Assembly (NCBI GenBank): GCA_025927935.1
Contig: JAICKM010000353.1
Span: forward strand, 1 to 7,201
Direction of reading: 5' to 3'
DNA from: Chloroflexia bacterium
Lineage (GTDB): Bacteria; Chloroflexota; Chloroflexia; QHBQ01; JADMIH01
DNA length: 7,201 bases
Below the pieces are notes generated by a model. The model had not been told where the DNA came from, made no database searches, and saw only the letters and a list, made by a program, of their open reading frames with translations. A program made the position numbers and the translations under genes. How positions within the stretch are numbered: position 1 is the stretch's first letter; each line of letters begins with the position of its first letter. Positions 6,306-7,201 of this stretch are shown here, in pieces.

Positions 6306-6401
6306 CCCCGGCGCCCACCAGCGAGGCCCAATAGTCCCGCCTTACGGTTCCCTGACCATCCCCCAACCAACACCGGACCCGCCCGTCCTGGGAGACGCTC
6401 T

Positions 6402-6430
6402 ATTCTACAGCGCCGCCAGGCCGGAGTCAA
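6402..6430 (-). promoter_or_regulatory. Sigma70-type promoter for the methyltransferase gene
   Basis: On the minus strand the -35 hexamer is TTGACT (6425-6430) and the -10 hexamer is TAGAAT (6402-6407), separated by exactly 17 bp. Each hexamer has 5 of 6 consensus bases. Transcription would begin near 6395, giving a leader of about 150 nt before the ATG at 6245. The A/T-rich hexamers stand out in otherwise GC-rich DNA. Confidence 0.65.
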
Positions 6431-6460
6431 TAGGGTGCGCGACGGGCCTATTCCCCCCGG

Positions 6461-6487
6461 CCCCCCTTCCCGGCGCGGGAAGAGGGG
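6461..6487. repeat. GC-rich hairpin repeat (CCCCCCTTCCCG / CGGGAAGAGGGG)
   Basis: The arms 6461-6472 and 6476-6487 pair around a 3-nt loop with a single mismatch (C6465/A6483). It looks like the common dispersed 'CCCCTCTCCC...GGGAGAGGGG' palindromes seen between genes in many bacteria, a resemblance from memory. It lies 15 bp beyond the stop codon of the DUF559-type pseudogene and upstream of the methyltransferase promoter. Confidence 0.7.
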
Positions 6488-6501
6488 AGAGGGGCGGGAG
6501 T

Positions 6502-6852
6502 TTACTGGGCGCAAGCGGCGGCGATCTGCGCTAGAACTGTGGGGAGATTTTGCTCGATCTCGCTATTGGGGATGCGTAGGATGCGCAGGCCGTGGGCGGC
6601 TAGCACCCTGTCGCGCTCGGCGTCGTAAGTCACCTGGGCGGCATGGACCGCCCCGTCTACTTCGACGACCAGGCCCGCTGCATGGAATAGAAATCCGCAA
6701 TGAAGCCGGCAATGACCTGCTGGCGCCGGAAGTGGTAGCCCTGCAAGCGATTGGCCCGCAAATGCTGCCACAAGATCGCCTCCGCCGGAGTCATCGTCTG
6801 GCGCAAGGTCTCAGCCTGCCGGAACCTTCTCGCGCTCGCCTTGAGGCCGCAT
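6502..6852 (-). pseudogene. DUF559 / Vsr-like endonuclease-domain gene, broken by two frameshifts
   Basis: The minus strand carries a DUF559-type sequence in three pieces. From ATG 6852 it reads MRPQGEREKVPAG and stops at TGA (6811-6813). One frame over it continues AETLRQTMTPAEAILWQHLR, then GYHFRRQQVIAGFIADFY, and hits a stop shortly after base 6687. Back in the first frame it continues HAAGLVVEVDGAVHAAQ and YDAERDRVLAAHGLRILRIP, ending NSEIEQNLPTVLAQI with TAA at 6502-6504. The pieces match the family in order (TPAEAxLW, FRRQxxIxxFIADFY, LVVEVDG, RVLRxxNxEI). They total about 117 codons, close to the usual family length. The Asp of FIADFY and the acids of VEVDG fit the PD-(D/E)XK nuclease fold. 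One base is gained near 6812-6825 and one lost near 6685-6687. Either the gene is decaying or the assembly has errors. A shorter start at ATG 6794 is possible. Confidence 0.8.
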
Positions 6853-6987
6853 GACCAGCCGATGCCTCAAGGCGGGCCGGCGGGGGTCGTCATTTTCGAT
6901 CTGCCGTCGATCCTCATCTATCCTATTGTCTGCCGCGGCTTCCAGCCGGTTCTCGTCCATCCTACAGTGGCCTTACACAAATGAACC

Positions 6988-7008
6988 CCGTTCCCACACT
7001 GGGAACGG
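6988..7008. repeat. Perfect hairpin CCGTTCCCA / TGGGAACGG
   Basis: Nine-bp arms pair perfectly around the 3-nt loop CAC. It is the only recognisable structure in the gap between the pseudogene and the transposase remnant (6853-7070), a stretch that holds no supported coding frame. It resembles the widespread GTTCCCA...TGGGAAC intergenic repeat. There is no T-run on either side. Confidence 0.7.
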
Positions 7009-7070
7009 AGCAATCATAATCCTCAAGGGTCTACACAACCCGTGCTATTCTTTCCTAATAGGGCGATGTG

Positions 7071-7201
7071 CTAGATCGGCCAAGCCAATGCTTTGATCTG
7101 CAAAACGTCGGGCTGGCCGAGCAGGCGGTTAATCTTGATACACAGCGTGTGCGCCGTCAACTTGGTGTACAGCCGCGCACATAACCCGTCGAACGAATAC
7201 G
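7071..7201 (-). CDS. IS982-like transposase, C-terminal end (runs off the window)
   Basis: Forty-two codons are visible from the window edge to TAG at 7071-7073. The peptide contains LCARLYTKLTAHTLCIKINR, then LLGQPDVLQIKALAWPI. This matches the very conserved C-terminus of IS982-family DDE transposases (LYTKLTAHTLCxYxNRLLG...LQIKALAFP), recalled from the family rather than searched. The DDE catalytic residues would lie outside the window. The element's end is probably just past the stop: the sequence at 7038 reads ACCCGTGCTATTC inward, which fits the ACC-type termini of this family, but the other end is not visible for comparison. Whether the copy is intact cannot be judged. Confidence 0.72.
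   Translation of the reverse strand, partial: YSFDGLCARLYTKLTAHTLCIKINRLLGQPDVLQIKALAWPI

Noticed and set aside
6246..6395. Possible riboswitch in the methyltransferase leader
   Set aside because: A hairpin is present, but I could not match the conserved cores of SAM, cobalamin, TPP or other familiar riboswitches.
6280..6534. Small plus-strand frames in the gap right of the methyltransferase gene
   Set aside because: They have Pro-rich, low-complexity products and no ribosome binding site, and they overlap the minus-strand promoter and a hairpin repeat.
6751..7096. Plus-strand frames across the pseudogene and the gap before the transposase
   Set aside because: They show no domain or start signal and run antisense to the DUF559-type sequence and through a hairpin.

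Overview
The window looks like chromosomal DNA of a high-GC, repeat-rich bacterium, most plausibly a member of the Chloroflexota. This assignment is an inference. It rests on high but uneven GC, a very large caspase-NACHT-repeat protein, several short intergenic palindromes, and an insertion-sequence remnant. No ribosomal or other marker gene is present to settle the taxonomy.

Layout from left to right. Positions 1-597 (+) hold the 3' part of an MpaB/latex-clearing-protein-type oxygenase gene. A short gap with two inverted repeats (598-682) separates it from the convergent main gene of the window, 683-4417 (-). That gene encodes a 1244-residue protein with an N-terminal caspase-like peptidase (His/Cys dyad intact), a NACHT NTPase (Walker A and B intact) and a C-terminal array of HEAT repeats of exactly 32 residues. 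This is the architecture of a prokaryotic STAND/NLR-like death effector: a sensor, a nucleotide-driven switch and a protease in one chain. Upstream on the same strand are 4512-5342 (-), a TrmO-like (YaeB/TsaA) domain fused to an FmdE-like domain, and 5478-6245 (-), a class I SAM-dependent methyltransferase. The methyltransferase is preceded by a strong sigma70-type promoter (TTGACT, 17 bp, TAGAAT; 6402-6430) and a leader of about 150 nt.

The right end is accessory or decaying DNA. It holds a DUF559-type endonuclease-like pseudogene with two compensating frameshifts (6502-6852, -), two hairpin repeats (6461-6487 and 6988-7008), and the C-terminal 42 codons of an IS982-like transposase (7071-7201, -) that runs off the window. 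A 71-bp hairpin element (5388-5458) of the widespread type that is often mistranslated as 'SERSEESR' lies just upstream of the TrmO-FmdE gene and creates a false N-terminal extension there.

The methyltransferase and TrmO-FmdE genes could be cotranscribed. The caspase-NACHT-HEAT gene has its own candidate -10 box and a near-ideal ribosome binding site, so it may be a one-gene, self-contained system. The main point of interest is its HEAT array. Neighbouring repeats share a nearly identical stretch of about 71 nt, followed by a sharply bounded stretch of about 25 nt that has diverged and encodes the outer part of helix B. This pattern suits a diversifying recognition surface.
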